Origin: SIG440 sp045587485
GTDB taxonomy: Bacteria; Bacillota; Clostridia; Monoglobales; Monoglobaceae
Assembly: GCA_045587485.1 (NCBI GenBank)
Contig: JAZNCI010000025.1
Coordinates: forward strand, 1-45,631
DNA length: 45,631 nt
Reading direction: 5' to 3'
A program made the position numbers and the translations under genes. Below, one piece after another: positions 15,056 through 24,101 of this stretch. Within the stretch, counting starts at the first letter, position 1. Each line of letters starts with the position of its first letter. The notes under the pieces are model-generated. The model was not told the origin of the DNA and made no database searches. It was given only the letters and a program-made list of their open reading frames with translations.

Positions 15056-16141
15056 ATGGAATGGCAGAACGGCATTTTAGGCTTTATTCCTGAAAAGGAA
15101 TGGATTGACGTGCCTTTTAATCCTGTAAGACCTAAAGACCCATTTTCCGCACTTATCAACCACGAAAAGACGGATAACATTGCGGCATCTTATCAAACAA
15201 TCGCTAACGAGTATCTGATTCCCGTTATGGCTCAGTTCCACGGATTTGACACAGAAGCAAGAACAAGCTTCCGCGCTCCTATTGATACAAGAAGCGTTGA
15301 AAAGGGACTTATCAAGACTAAAATCAACCAGTCCGAACTTATGCGAGAGTATATGAAAGCAGGCGTAATCGAAGCCACAAAGCAGTACGAATTTGTTATT
15401 TCTGACGGCGTAAGACTGGGCGAACAGATTATCACACGTACTTACGTAGCTAACGGTGAACTTTTTGCAACTGGTAAGGTGACGATTAAGGAAAATAACC
15501 TTGATATTACTATTGACTACGGCGTTAAGGATGAACAGACAGACTTCACTGTTGATCTCTCTCCCGAATCTGATGTTGTTGAGCAGATTTCAAACATCAT
15601 CGAAGCCGCAAGAGAAGCGGGCGTACAGCTTAATGGTATGATTCTCGCATCTAAAACACTCGCAAAGATGCGTACTAATCGTTCTATGCAGATTGCTGTT
15701 AATGGTGTAAACTCCGCAGGAGCAACGCTCAGAAACACAGCAATTAAGACATTCCTCTCCGAGGAATTTGGCATCAATGATGTAATTCTCAATGATGAGC
15801 TTTACAACGTAGAGGACGGCATCGGTGAGGATGGCAGACCAAAGGTAATCCGTAAGCGTTACTTCCCTGATGATAAGATTACATTTTTCTCAAAAACTCC
15901 AAGCGGTAAACTTATCGCTGGACTTTGGGGCGACCCACCTGAGGTGACAAATAAGCTTATGAAAGCAACATCTGCGACGGGTGTAAGTCCTTACGTGTAC
16001 ATCTCGCAGTACACCGAGAACGACCCTGCCGTGCTTTGGACTAAGGCATCTACGCTTTATATCCCTGTGCTTTACAATCCCTCATCCCTCTACATCGCAA
16101 CAGTAACGGAGGACGGAGCAGTAACGGAGGACGGAGCATAA
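15056..16141 (+). CDS. Major capsid protein
   Basis: 361 residues behind AAAGGAGGT. The middle part, with FRAPIDTRSVEKGLIKTKIN, the QYEFVISDGVRLGEQIITRT helix and GKLIAGLWGDPPE near the C-terminus, fits the phage major capsid protein E / HK97-fold group of Firmicutes siphophages. The C-terminus carries a duplicated VTEDGA coded by an exact 18-bp tandem repeat. The stop overlaps the next ATG by one base. Confidence 0.85.
   Translation: MEWQNGILGFIPEKEWIDVPFNPVRPKDPFSALINHEKTDNIAASYQTIANEYLIPVMAQFHGFDTEARTSFRAPIDTRSVEKGLIKTKINQSELMREYMKAGVIEATKQYEFVISDGVRLGEQIITRTYVANGELFATGKVTIKENNLDITIDYGVKDEQTDFTVDLSPESDVVEQISNIIEAAREAGVQLNGMILASKTLAKMRTNRSMQIAVNGVNSAGATLRNTAIKTFLSEEFGINDVILNDELYNVEDGIGEDGRPKVIRKRYFPDDKITFFSKTPSGKLIAGLWGDPPEVTNKLMKATSATGVSPYVYISQYTENDPAVLWTKASTLYIPVLYNPSSLYIATVTEDGAVTEDGA
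16103..16138 (+). repeat. 18-bp exact tandem duplication at capsid C-terminus
   Basis: GTAACGGAGGACGGAGCA occurs twice without a mismatch (16103-16120 and 16121-16138), adding a second VTEDGA to the capsid tail. Each copy contains GGAGG, the second of which serves the gene starting at 16141. Confidence 0.9.
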
Positions 16142-16395
16142 TGACTGTAATTAAGAAATTTACCGACTTGCAGGACGGTAATCACGTTTATAACGTAGGT
16201 GATGTATATCCCCGTGAGGGATATACTCCCTCCGAGGAACGTATCGCAGAACTTGCAAGCGATAAGAACAGACAGGGTGTTCCCCTTATCGAAGCTCCTG
16301 CATCGGCAGAAGTTGATGCGGATGAAGCTGTTGAGGAAACCAAGGAACCAAAGGAAACCGAGGAAAAACCTCGTAAACGCAAGCAAGCGGACTAA
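16141..16395 (+). CDS. Hypothetical head-region protein, 84 aa
   Basis: The first 50 residues (VIKKFTDLQDGNHVYNVGDV ... EERIAELASDKNRQGVPLIE) form a small domain frequently found right after the capsid gene in Clostridia phages. The rest is a disordered Glu/Lys tail ending in basic RKRKQAD. Possibly a capsid-associated or head-fibre protein, but not established. Coupled to the capsid gene by a one-base overlap. Confidence 0.6.
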   Translation: MTVIKKFTDLQDGNHVYNVGDVYPREGYTPSEERIAELASDKNRQGVPLIEAPASAEVDADEAVEETKEPKETEEKPRKRKQAD

Positions 16396-16418
16396 CCAAA
16401 CAATCAAGGCGGTGTAAA

Positions 16419-16889
16419 ATGAACTTAACCGAAATCTGTGCGTTTCTGCACAATTATTTCCCTCCTAAATCTAAAAAGCTTGATAAAAGCTACATTCATA
16501 AGGGAACATTCACAATCAGCGGTAGTTCCATTACACCGCTTGATTTTATCCTCGAAAACCAATATTTTTATGTTGTTGGCTCCGATTTAAATGACGGAGT
16601 TTATCAAAATACTCCCAATTTGCAGTTATTCCCCGAAAATTTTACAGGCGAAATCCACGAAATGGCAATTCCACCTGCATTCCTCGAAGTCTGCAAGGAT
16701 ATCGAGGAATGGCGAAAAACCAACGAAACACCTGACAGCCCTAATTTAAGCCCATATACAAGCGAAAGCTTTGCAGGGTATAGTTATAGTAAGGGCGGCG
16801 GTGGAAACGGTTCTAACGTCACAGGAAATGCTGTAACGTGGCAATCGCAGTTTGCTGTGAGATTATCACCATGGAGGAAACTGAAATGA
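16419..16889 (+). CDS. Head-tail connector, 156 aa (putative)
   Basis: Starts MNLTEICAFLHNYFPP, a short helical N-terminus, followed by a beta-rich part (GTFTISGSSITPLDF) and helix AFLEVCKDIEEWR. It has the length and place of the first connector (SPP1 gp15-type adaptor position) directly after the capsid block. The Gly/Asn-rich C-terminus (YSKGGGGNGSNVTGN) looks flexible. Stop overlaps the next ATG. Confidence 0.6.
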   Translation: MNLTEICAFLHNYFPPKSKKLDKSYIHKGTFTISGSSITPLDFILENQYFYVVGSDLNDGVYQNTPNLQLFPENFTGEIHEMAIPPAFLEVCKDIEEWRKTNETPDSPNLSPYTSESFAGYSYSKGGGGNGSNVTGNAVTWQSQFAVRLSPWRKLK

Positions 16890-17236
16890 GTCTATACGAA
16901 GAAGCTATGACACAGTTTGTATTCCTCGAAAAACATAGAGTCCCTGACGGCAGAGGCGGTTTTTATACCGAATGGCATGAGAGTGCGGAATTTCCAGCCG
17001 CTGTTGCTTTTGATAACTCAATGCAGGCAAAAACCGCACAAAAGCAAGGTGTAACATCAGTATATACTGTGTACACCAAAAAAACTGTTGAATTTGAATA
17101 TCACGATATAATCAAACGCTTAGAGGACGGAAAGATTTTCCGAATCACAAGTAACGGCAAAGATAAAAAAACTCCGAAATCAGCGGCATTAAATATGCTT
17201 GCAGTTTCTGCGGAAGAATGGGAGTTACCAAGATAA
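16886..17236 (+). CDS. Head closure / head-tail joining protein, 116 aa
   Basis: Start at ATG 16886, 9 nt after GGAGG. PDGRGGFYTEWHESAEFPAA, the QKQGVTSVYTVYTKK strand and LEDGKIFRITSNGKDKKTP form the small beta barrel of the head-tail joining (SPP1 gp16 / phage_H_T_join) family. It seals the portal after packaging. One-base overlap with the following gene. Confidence 0.75.
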   Translation: MSLYEEAMTQFVFLEKHRVPDGRGGFYTEWHESAEFPAAVAFDNSMQAKTAQKQGVTSVYTVYTKKTVEFEYHDIIKRLEDGKIFRITSNGKDKKTPKSAALNMLAVSAEEWELPR

Positions 17237-17616
17237 TGACAAAAGCAGAAGCAATTTATCAGTTTTTTTCAAGCTTTGGCATCCCTGCCTACGAAGAAAA
17301 CGGCGTGTTCGGCATGGATGAACCGCCTGAATTCCCATATCTGACATATCAGTATGTCAATGATATTTTCGGGAGTGACCCTGTATCTGCGACATTTTCC
17401 ATTTGGGATAGAAATGAATCCGTTGCTTGGATAGAGGATAAAACCGAGGAAATCTCCGCTGAAATCGGCAGGGGCGGTAAGATTATACCCTGTGACGGCG
17501 GTGGCATATGGATTAAACGAGGAACACCATTCGCTCAGCTTATGGGCGATGACACGGATGACCGTGTTAGAAGAATGGTGATAAACACGTATTTTGAATT
17601 TTTAACAGAATTTTAA
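17236..17616 (+). CDS. Tail terminator / completion protein, 126 aa
   Basis: Start at ATG 17236. An N-terminal helix (KAEAIYQFFSSFGIPAYEEN) precedes PYLTYQYVND and a C-terminal strand MVINTYFEFL, the alpha/beta outline of SPP1 gp17-like or minor tail completion proteins. Its place between head closure and tail tube supports this. It probably sets the end of the tail tube. Confidence 0.7.
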   Translation: MTKAEAIYQFFSSFGIPAYEENGVFGMDEPPEFPYLTYQYVNDIFGSDPVSATFSIWDRNESVAWIEDKTEEISAEIGRGGKIIPCDGGGIWIKRGTPFAQLMGDDTDDRVRRMVINTYFEFLTEF

Positions 17617-17636
17617 CAGATAGGAGGTAAAGCAAG

Positions 17637-18230
17637 ATGAAATTTACACAAGTGCCTTTGGACACCTATCAGAGCATCCAGATTAACGCAGGCGTGCTGT
17701 TAAATGAGTTTGACCCTACAACTGCAGAACTCGACAAATCGGCTATTGTAGGTGCTACATCGGGCGGCACAGCGTTTGCGAGTAATCCGACTTATGCGGA
17801 TTTCGGTGAGGACATTGACAATGTACCACCTAACACCAAGCAGCTTAAACGTGTCACATCATATGACCCTGCATTGAGCGGCTCATTTATTACGGTAGAC
17901 AACGAGCTGGGCAAAAAACTCAACGCCGCCGCTGATGCTGACGAATCCGACCCAAATCATATAATCCCCCGAAATTATCTTGTTGATGAGGATTTCGGCG
18001 ACTTATGGCTTGTCGGTGACTACAGCGACAAGAATGGTACGAACAACGGTGGATTTGTGGCAATCCACATCAAGAACGCATTAAACCTTGGTGGTTTCCA
18101 GTGGCAGACCACAAAGGACGGCAAGGGTACATTTGCATATGATTTCCACGGTCACTATGACCTTGAAAACATCGACGATGTACCATTTGAACTGTATATC
18201 AAGACAGGCGCAGACGAAACAGCCGCCTAA
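17637..18230 (+). CDS. Major tail (tube) protein
   Basis: 197 residues behind AGGAGG. MKFTQVPLDTYQSIQINAGV, TKQLKRVTSYDPALSGSF, NLGGFQWQTTKDGKGTFAYD and HGHYDLENIDDVPFELYI are typical of the major tail protein of Clostridia siphophages. It stacks in hexameric rings to make the tube. It is followed by a hairpin terminator, a common way to keep this abundant transcript distinct. Confidence 0.9.
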   Translation: MKFTQVPLDTYQSIQINAGVLLNEFDPTTAELDKSAIVGATSGGTAFASNPTYADFGEDIDNVPPNTKQLKRVTSYDPALSGSFITVDNELGKKLNAAADADESDPNHIIPRNYLVDEDFGDLWLVGDYSDKNGTNNGGFVAIHIKNALNLGGFQWQTTKDGKGTFAYDFHGHYDLENIDDVPFELYIKTGADETAA

Positions 18231-18250
18231 ACAAAAACTGAATACAACTG

Positions 18251-18281
18251 AATATCCCGACAGTTAGTCGGGATATTTTAC
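18251..18281 (+). terminator. Hairpin after the major tail gene
   Basis: AATATCCCGAC (18251-18261), AGTTA loop, GTCGGGATATT (18267-18277), then TTTAC. Short U-run, so probably partial termination that lowers expression of the chaperone and tape measure relative to the tube protein. Confidence 0.75.
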
Positions 18282-18298
18282 TATATGGAGGAAGTATT

Positions 18299-18724
18299 AT
18301 GGAAAATACAGAGATTATGGAAACCACAGAAACCACTACAGAGGAAGTGGAAAAAGTAGTGCCCCGTTGCAAGAAAACCCTTGCAAACTGCACACCGAAA
18401 GAATTTGCGGTGCAGACGGCTAAAATATCAGGCATTGTAAAAAAATACACAGCAGGCATTAAAGCCGCAAAGGAAGCTGTAGCGAACGGTGAAAGTGATG
18501 TTTTTAGCATCGTGAATTATATCTGCGGCGACAACATCGATGATACTATGAATATCTGCGGTGCTTTGCTGTTTATGAGCGGTGAGGAATTTGCAAATCT
18601 TGACGTTGAAAATGGAGATGTTGACGGCATCGCAGAGCTGACCGAGATGATTAATAGTGAGCGTGTAATGCGTTTTTTTATGTCTGCTATCAAGCTGAGC
18701 CGTATTACAAAAATGCTCTCTTAA
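18299..18724 (+). CDS. Tail assembly chaperone (gpG-like)
   Basis: 141 residues; Thr/Glu-rich N-terminus then a helical domain (TPKEFAVQTAKISGIVKKYT). It lies between tube and tape measure, as lambda gpG does. Codons 125-127 read CGT TTT TTT, so a T-TTT-TTT slippery heptamer at 18673-18679 lies 45 nt before the stop, in the right phase for a -1 shift into the overlapping frame that runs to 18993. The shifted product would be 231 residues (gpGT). GGAGG site 9 nt upstream. Confidence 0.8.
   Translation: MENTEIMETTETTTEEVEKVVPRCKKTLANCTPKEFAVQTAKISGIVKKYTAGIKAAKEAVANGESDVFSIVNYICGDNIDDTMNICGALLFMSGEEFANLDVENGDVDGIAELTEMINSERVMRFFMSAIKLSRITKMLS
18673..18679 (+). promoter_or_regulatory. Slippery heptamer for -1 frameshift
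   Basis: TTTTTTT read as T TTT TTT in the zero frame of the chaperone gene (X-XXY-YYZ). After a -1 shift the reading frame is open through 18991 without a stop. No strong ribosome site precedes the second frame. Confidence 0.75.
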
Positions 18725-18993
18725 ACTGTGATTTACAGAAGCTCGATTTGTTCGGGGTGGATTACTTGTTTGACCTCACCCTTGAAGAAATCCAAAAGCA
18801 TAATTACCGAATGTACGTCACATCAGGTATTAAATCGCTGATTGAGGTTACTGCACGTATCGGCGGCGCAAAGGATTTAAATTACCCCGATTATGAGGAA
18901 TACGCAGAACCAAAACCGCAGAAATCAGCAGAAGAAATTATTGACGATGTAATCAATAAATGCGGACTTAAAATGAAAGGCGGTGAGAATTAG
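18679..18993 (+). CDS. Frameshift-encoded extension of the tail chaperone (gpT-like)
   Basis: Open in the -1 frame from the slippery site to TAG 18991-18993, adding 104 residues including DYLFDLTLEEIQKHNYRMYV and SAEEIIDDVINKCGLKMKGG. This second domain is the usual T part that contacts the tape measure protein. A TTG at 18748 could be a start, but it has no Shine-Dalgarno, so translation by frameshift is preferred. Confidence 0.75.
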   Translation, partial: YVCYQAEPYYKNALLNCDLQKLDLFGVDYLFDLTLEEIQKHNYRMYVTSGIKSLIEVTARIGGAKDLNYPDYEEYAEPKPQKSAEEIIDDVINKCGLKMKGGEN

Positions 18994-21185
18994 TGGATGT
19001 TTTTAATTTGCAAGCATCGATTGAGCTTGAATTAGCTGAATTCGAAAGACGATTAAATCAAGCTGAGAACGATATGCAGAAGTTCTCAAAATCAGCAGGC
19101 GGCACGTTCGGCAAGGTTGGTGGGATGCTTAAAGACGGCATTGTCGCAGGTGCAAAAGCCGCTGTAGCAGGCATTACAGCCTTGACCGTTGCTATAGGCG
19201 GTATTGCAGTATCAGCCGCTAAAAGCTATTCGACGTTTGAACAGCTCGCAGGCGGCGCGCAGAAGATTTTTGACGAAATCGACTATGCAAGAATTGCCAA
19301 AGATGCTGATAACGCATATAAAGACCTGAATATGTCCGCAAACCAGTATCTTGAAAGCATTAATCTTGTAGGTGCGACGTTTGCGCAAACAATGGGCGAT
19401 GAAAAGGGGTACGAAACTGCAAGAGCAGGTATGCTTGCAATCTCTGACTATGCAAGCGGAACGGGTAAGAGCATCGACGAATTAAATCAAAAATACCAGA
19501 TGATAACAAGAGCGACATCAAGTTATCAATCAATTGCAGACCAGTTTTCGGGCGTACTCCCTGCTACGTCAGCGGATTTCCTTGCACAAGCACAGGCAGC
19601 AGGGTTGCTGTCAAGCGAATACGAGAAATTGACACAAGTGCCAGTTGCAGAGTATCAGCAAGCGCTTACATCGATGCTCGAAAAGGGTGTTTCCGACTTA
19701 GGACTATCTCAGAACACTCTGAGAGAGTCAACCGAAACAATGACAGGCTCAATTGCTATGGCTACGGCTGCTTGGGAAGATTTAAAGGTAGCAATGGCAG
19801 GCGGTGGTAATATTGATGCGGCAATGCAAAAATTCGCCACATCTGCAAGCAGCGTGATTAAGAATATCATCCCCACATTTCAGACAGCTTTAAAGGGCGT
19901 AGGAACGCTTATAAAAGAACTCGCACCTGTCATAAGTGAACAAGCTCCTGCTATAATCGGAACGCTTGTAAAAGACGTAGGCGGTGCTGTAGCTGTCGCG
20001 TTGCCTACAGTGGTATCATCAATAGCAAAGGCATTGCCCCAAATAGGCAGGGATTTAATCAGCGTGTTTAGAACGTCAATCCCTTATGTGTCCGAAGCTG
20101 TCGGAGTGGTAGGCAATAGCATTCTCGATTTATCTCTTGAATTTTTACCCGAATTAATCAAGATTGGAAGTGAATTCCTTGTAAGTCTGATGAATGGACT
20201 TACAGAAGCCTTGCCTACAGCAATCCCTCAGATTTACGAAATAATCTTGACAGTTGTTGAAGTGCTTACAAGTCCCGATGTTTTGCCGCCACTCCTTGAA
20301 GCGGCAATGGCAGTAATTTTAGCACTTGCAGAAGGCTTTGTTAATTCTGCACCGATTTTAGCTGAAAAATTACCGATAATCGTCGAGCAGATAATGTCTG
20401 TATTAAGCACAGAAGCGCCCCGATTGATTGAAACGGCAATAGTACTGCTTGGAATGCTTGTGGCAGGGTTTATTGAAAATGCCCCAATGATTTTCAGCGC
20501 AGGCGCTGATATTGTTGTAAACATCATCGAGGGTATCGGCAGCTATTTCGAGAATATGAAAGACAAGGCCAAGGAATTAATTGAAAATTTCCTCGACGGC
20601 ATTACCGAAAAATTCCCGAATCTCAGCGAAAAAGCTACAGAAATATACGAAAAAATCAAGAGTGGAATTGGCGAAGCGATAAGCGCAGCCTGGACTTGGG
20701 GCAGCGATTTAATCAGTAATTTTGTCAGCGGAATTGAGGATAATTTCGGCAAAGTAAGCGGAGCTGTGACGGGCGTTGCAGGCATCATCTACGATTATTT
20801 GCACTTTTCACAGCCGGATAAAGGCCCGTTGGCGAATTTCGGGACCTTCGCCCCCGATATGGTTGATTTGTTTGTCAAAGGCGTAAACGACAATCAAGGC
20901 AAATTAATCACGTCAATCGCAGATATGGCTGCGAACGTCAGAAATTCGATGAATTTCGGCGGTGAATTTACTCCTGCATTGGCTATGGGTGGATTTACTA
21001 CACCGTCACTCAGCAGCATTGCAAGCGGAATTGTGCAGAATATCTCTGTTACTCTTAATATTGAGGGTAGCAGCTTTGAAAACGATGTTGACGAAATCAC
21101 AGATAGAGCAGTCGAGCAAATCTCTGAAAAATTGAGATTGCTTGATATAAGCGACAATAGAGCATTAGGAGGTACAGGTTGGTGA
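18993..21185 (+). CDS. Tape measure protein
   Basis: 730 residues from GTG 18993, which overlaps the preceding TAG by one base. N-terminal helix and coiled coil (LELAEFERRLNQAENDMQKF), a Gly/Ala hydrophobic segment at about 40-75, a conserved TMP core (SYSTFEQLAGGAQKIFDEID ...), then long amphipathic helices with membrane-like stretches at 310-530. It sets tail length and probably leaves with the DNA. By the usual 0.15 nm per residue this predicts a tail near 110 nm. It has no lysozyme or peptidase domain. Confidence 0.95.
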   Translation: MDVFNLQASIELELAEFERRLNQAENDMQKFSKSAGGTFGKVGGMLKDGIVAGAKAAVAGITALTVAIGGIAVSAAKSYSTFEQLAGGAQKIFDEIDYARIAKDADNAYKDLNMSANQYLESINLVGATFAQTMGDEKGYETARAGMLAISDYASGTGKSIDELNQKYQMITRATSSYQSIADQFSGVLPATSADFLAQAQAAGLLSSEYEKLTQVPVAEYQQALTSMLEKGVSDLGLSQNTLRESTETMTGSIAMATAAWEDLKVAMAGGGNIDAAMQKFATSASSVIKNIIPTFQTALKGVGTLIKELAPVISEQAPAIIGTLVKDVGGAVAVALPTVVSSIAKALPQIGRDLISVFRTSIPYVSEAVGVVGNSILDLSLEFLPELIKIGSEFLVSLMNGLTEALPTAIPQIYEIILTVVEVLTSPDVLPPLLEAAMAVILALAEGFVNSAPILAEKLPIIVEQIMSVLSTEAPRLIETAIVLLGMLVAGFIENAPMIFSAGADIVVNIIEGIGSYFENMKDKAKELIENFLDGITEKFPNLSEKATEIYEKIKSGIGEAISAAWTWGSDLISNFVSGIEDNFGKVSGAVTGVAGIIYDYLHFSQPDKGPLANFGTFAPDMVDLFVKGVNDNQGKLITSIADMAANVRNSMNFGGEFTPALAMGGFTTPSLSSIASGIVQNISVTLNIEGSSFENDVDEITDRAVEQISEKLRLLDISDNRALGGTGW

Positions 21186-21883
21186 TGAAAACCAAAGATT
21201 TTTTTAAGATTAATGGAATTTCAAGCGACGAATTTACAAACGTCCTCGTTAACTTGCCGCCTGTCCCTCCCCTCGCGGAAAGAAAATACACGGAATATGA
21301 TGTCGGCGGAGATGAGGATTGCACAATCGCTGATGATGCGTTCAAGGATATTAAGTATAGCGTCGAATTTATGACAGTTGATATTCCTGAGTACGACAAC
21401 AGCGAATTGTATAAGCTCATAGCGGAAGCAAAAAAGCTTGAAATCAGCCGTTTACCTGGCTATTACTACAAAGTACGCAGAGCCACAATGCAAGCTCCTA
21501 CAAGCAAATATGACGGTGATAAAGTGACGTACAAAATTAACTTCACGCTTGCACCGTTTAAGTATTTTATCGACAATCCTCAAATTGATGTTGTGTCTGG
21601 AGATGCTGTTGTAAATAAAGGCACACGGTATAGTATGCCTAAAATTGAATTGACGGGCACAGGATTAGTTGAAATCTCTGTGAATGGCGATAAGTTTACA
21701 GTAGACACAAAGGGCGAAGCTGTAACTATTGATTCGACGCGAAAAATCACGTACTACACAAGCAGTGGAGAATTGCTTTACAATCTCACATCAGGATTTT
21801 ACCCGATGCTTGCAAGTGGTGACAACGTTATTACTCACAGTGGAACGTCGTTAAAAATTAATCTCAACGAAAGGAGCTACTAA
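21185..21883 (+). CDS. Distal tail protein (Dit)
   Basis: 232 residues from ATG 21185 (TGATG overlap with the tape measure gene; AGGAGG upstream). KDFFKINGISSDEFTNVLVN, the MTVDIPEYDN and FTLAPFKYFIDNP strands, and the C-terminal galectin-like half with ITYYTSSGELLYNLTSGFYP are characteristic of siphovirus Dit. It forms the hexameric hub joining tube, Tal and receptor-binding parts. Confidence 0.9.
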   Translation: MKTKDFFKINGISSDEFTNVLVNLPPVPPLAERKYTEYDVGGDEDCTIADDAFKDIKYSVEFMTVDIPEYDNSELYKLIAEAKKLEISRLPGYYYKVRRATMQAPTSKYDGDKVTYKINFTLAPFKYFIDNPQIDVVSGDAVVNKGTRYSMPKIELTGTGLVEISVNGDKFTVDTKGEAVTIDSTRKITYYTSSGELLYNLTSGFYPMLASGDNVITHSGTSLKINLNERSY

Positions 21884-22692
21884 TGAGAGGAACAGGAACA
21901 CAAGCGGATCCATTCTATCCAACTAATTGGGCAGAGTTTGTCGAAGCTGTAGGAACAGCGGAAGCGTACGTACAATGTCCGAGCAATGCTCTATGGGATA
22001 TGAACGAAATAAAGGGCGATGGATTAAGGTCACGATTGATATGGCAAGCGAGCGAGGTTTACGGCAACGGGCTGCAAATCAAAAACTTGTACATAGAATC
22101 AGGTTGCATTTTTATTACTGGCGCTTACACGCATCTTGTCTATAGGCTTGATTTCCTCAATATGTGGAATAGTGCTAATTCGGAGGGCTTTTTTCAGACC
22201 GACACAAACGCCAACACATATCTTCGCCGCTGTAACATCTCGGGAGAAATTCACGGTGGGACTGCGTTCAATGGATATTATGGAGCATTGTGTTTAGACA
22301 ACGACGAAGAAAAAAGCAGTTCAATCAACATCAGGTTTCAGGGCGGCGGTGGGTTGTATTCTAGATATACGCAGTTTCAAAAATGCTACATTGTGCTCAG
22401 CGGTTATAACGGCGTGGACACCTCTACTTCAAGTTCTGTACAGTTTGATAGTTGTTATGTGACAGGTGAGACACCGTTTGCCAGAATGGCCATATCATCA
22501 AACACAGCGGACAATGTATTTGACATATATATACCAGAGGGGCGAAAAATAGACAGCACGAGAGCTGGCTCTCTCGGTGTGATTAACACCGATAAAATCA
22601 GTGGCAGTTATGCGAATTTTACTGGTGTAACAGCAGCACAGATGTCCGATGCGGCATATCTGCAATCAATAGGGTTCCCAATTGTTGTATAG
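21883..22692 (+). CDS. Beta-rich tail protein, putative receptor-binding (269 aa)
   Basis: Begins RGTGTQADPFYPTNWAEFVE, a lead-in seen on beta-helix or fibre proteins that read 'GTGT-DPY-V-NW-EF', then alternating short strands with many Asn, Ser and Gly (LRRCNISGEIHGGTAFNGYY), fitting a right-handed beta-helix. It is inserted between Dit and Tal, which are usually adjacent. Most likely a baseplate receptor-binding or polysaccharide-contacting protein. No catalytic residues recognised. Confidence 0.6.
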   Translation: MRGTGTQADPFYPTNWAEFVEAVGTAEAYVQCPSNALWDMNEIKGDGLRSRLIWQASEVYGNGLQIKNLYIESGCIFITGAYTHLVYRLDFLNMWNSANSEGFFQTDTNANTYLRRCNISGEIHGGTAFNGYYGALCLDNDEEKSSSINIRFQGGGGLYSRYTQFQKCYIVLSGYNGVDTSTSSSVQFDSCYVTGETPFARMAISSNTADNVFDIYIPEGRKIDSTRAGSLGVINTDKISGSYANFTGVTAAQMSDAAYLQSIGFPIVV

Positions 22693-22704
22693 TGAGGTGA
22701 GTTG

Positions 22705-24087
22705 ATGGCTGATTTAAACTGGTACATTGGTGGCAATGGGTTAACTCACAAATATCTGCCTGATGCAATTGAGGGGATAACTAAGCCCTATCCGTACATC
22801 GCTTGGCGTGTTGAATGGCCTGTAAATGACGGAATGCCTTATCATATGTTTCTCCCTTTGCCGACGCAGCTAACGCTTAATCGCGTAGTACAGCGTGACT
22901 ATATCACTATATATGACCGTTTATCAACGTTAGAGCAGTTCAACACCCACGGTCTGGCGATTTTAGAACCAACAAAATGCGAAATTACTGAGGAATATCA
23001 AGGGAAATGGGCATTAACTCTCGAACATCCCCGTGATGCTGACGATAAGCACAAGCACATCAAACCTTCTAACACTATTAAAGCTATGGGGCAGCTATTC
23101 TCGATTGTTAGCGTGTCAAACAAGATACCAGGCATAATCACAGCTAAAGCTGAGCATATTTTTTACCACCTTAATGACAGGTGGATATTCCCAGGGGCGC
23201 GAATTATATCAACATCTGTAAGTGGATTGATGCTCAGTGCTAAACTTGCATCGTCAGATTTTAGCACTGAAAGTCAGATTTCACACGATTTTAAATTTGC
23301 ATCAGATATAGACAGGCTGGATTTAGGTGTTAAATCAAATGCTAAGTGGGGGCGCACACAAGAGGGAATGTCTCTCGGTGAATTTATCCTCGGCACAGGA
23401 AATCTTCTCGACATAAGCGGTGGAGAACTATATCGTGATAATTTTTACTACTCAATTTATGAACGTATGGAAAATTCAAATGACAACGCGTTTGAGATAC
23501 GAGTAGGCAAGGATTTGACGGGTATCAAACGTACAGTTGATGCATCACGTTTGTGCACTTATTTCCGCGTGTACAACGGTTTGGATAGCTCTCGCGGTAC
23601 GTGGTTCGCTGTGTCTTACACTGACGCTGTAGTTGATGCTGTCGCGCCGCATAGCATAATACGTTCCAAAACATTTACCCCTCAAATACCATTTTGGATT
23701 ACAGACGAGAATGCGATTGCGGAAGCAGCCAACGAATTGGTAGCGGAAGAAGGAATGAGGTTTTTTACCGAAAACGGCACACCCGACACAAAATATGAAA
23801 TTAGCATCGCAGACATCAACGGAAATCCAGATTTTGCCGAATTCTCAAATCTCCCCGATTATCGGGTTGGAAACATCGGCACAATCTACGATGAACGTCT
23901 CGGAGTGGAAGCTAAGCTAAAAATTACAAAAACGGTAAAAGATGCAATAACGGGGAAAACCCTAAGCGTTGTTTTTGGTAAGTTAATCGGCGAAACAAAA
24001 ATAGTTGAAAGCGTAAAATCTTTGAAAACCGCTGACGGTCAAGTGCTTTATACTGCTGACGGCGAAGTGCTGCAAACACGCGAATAG
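22705..24087 (+). CDS. Tail-associated protein / prophage tail endopeptidase-like (Tal)
   Basis: 460 residues from ATG 22705 with GAGGTGAG upstream. Residues about 1-70 are an unusual Trp/Tyr-rich N-terminal piece (MADLNWYIGGNGLTHKYLPD). From about 90 the Prophage_tail (PF06605) frame appears: LEPTKCEITEEYQGKWALTL, IKPSNTIKAMGQLFSI, and the later VGNIGTIYDERLGVEAKLKI. The protein closes the tail tip. It lacks a clear peptidase extension. C-terminal repeats TADGQVLYTADGEVLQT are fibre-attachment-like. Confidence 0.85.
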   Translation: MADLNWYIGGNGLTHKYLPDAIEGITKPYPYIAWRVEWPVNDGMPYHMFLPLPTQLTLNRVVQRDYITIYDRLSTLEQFNTHGLAILEPTKCEITEEYQGKWALTLEHPRDADDKHKHIKPSNTIKAMGQLFSIVSVSNKIPGIITAKAEHIFYHLNDRWIFPGARIISTSVSGLMLSAKLASSDFSTESQISHDFKFASDIDRLDLGVKSNAKWGRTQEGMSLGEFILGTGNLLDISGGELYRDNFYYSIYERMENSNDNAFEIRVGKDLTGIKRTVDASRLCTYFRVYNGLDSSRGTWFAVSYTDAVVDAVAPHSIIRSKTFTPQIPFWITDENAIAEAANELVAEEGMRFFTENGTPDTKYEISIADINGNPDFAEFSNLPDYRVGNIGTIYDERLGVEAKLKITKTVKDAITGKTLSVVFGKLIGETKIVESVKSLKTADGQVLYTADGEVLQTRE

Positions 24088-24101
24088 GAGGACGTTAAAA
24101 A

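Noticed and set aside
18748..18993. Independent 81-residue gene between chaperone and tape measure
   Set aside because: Only a TTG start without Shine-Dalgarno; better explained as the -1 frameshift extension.
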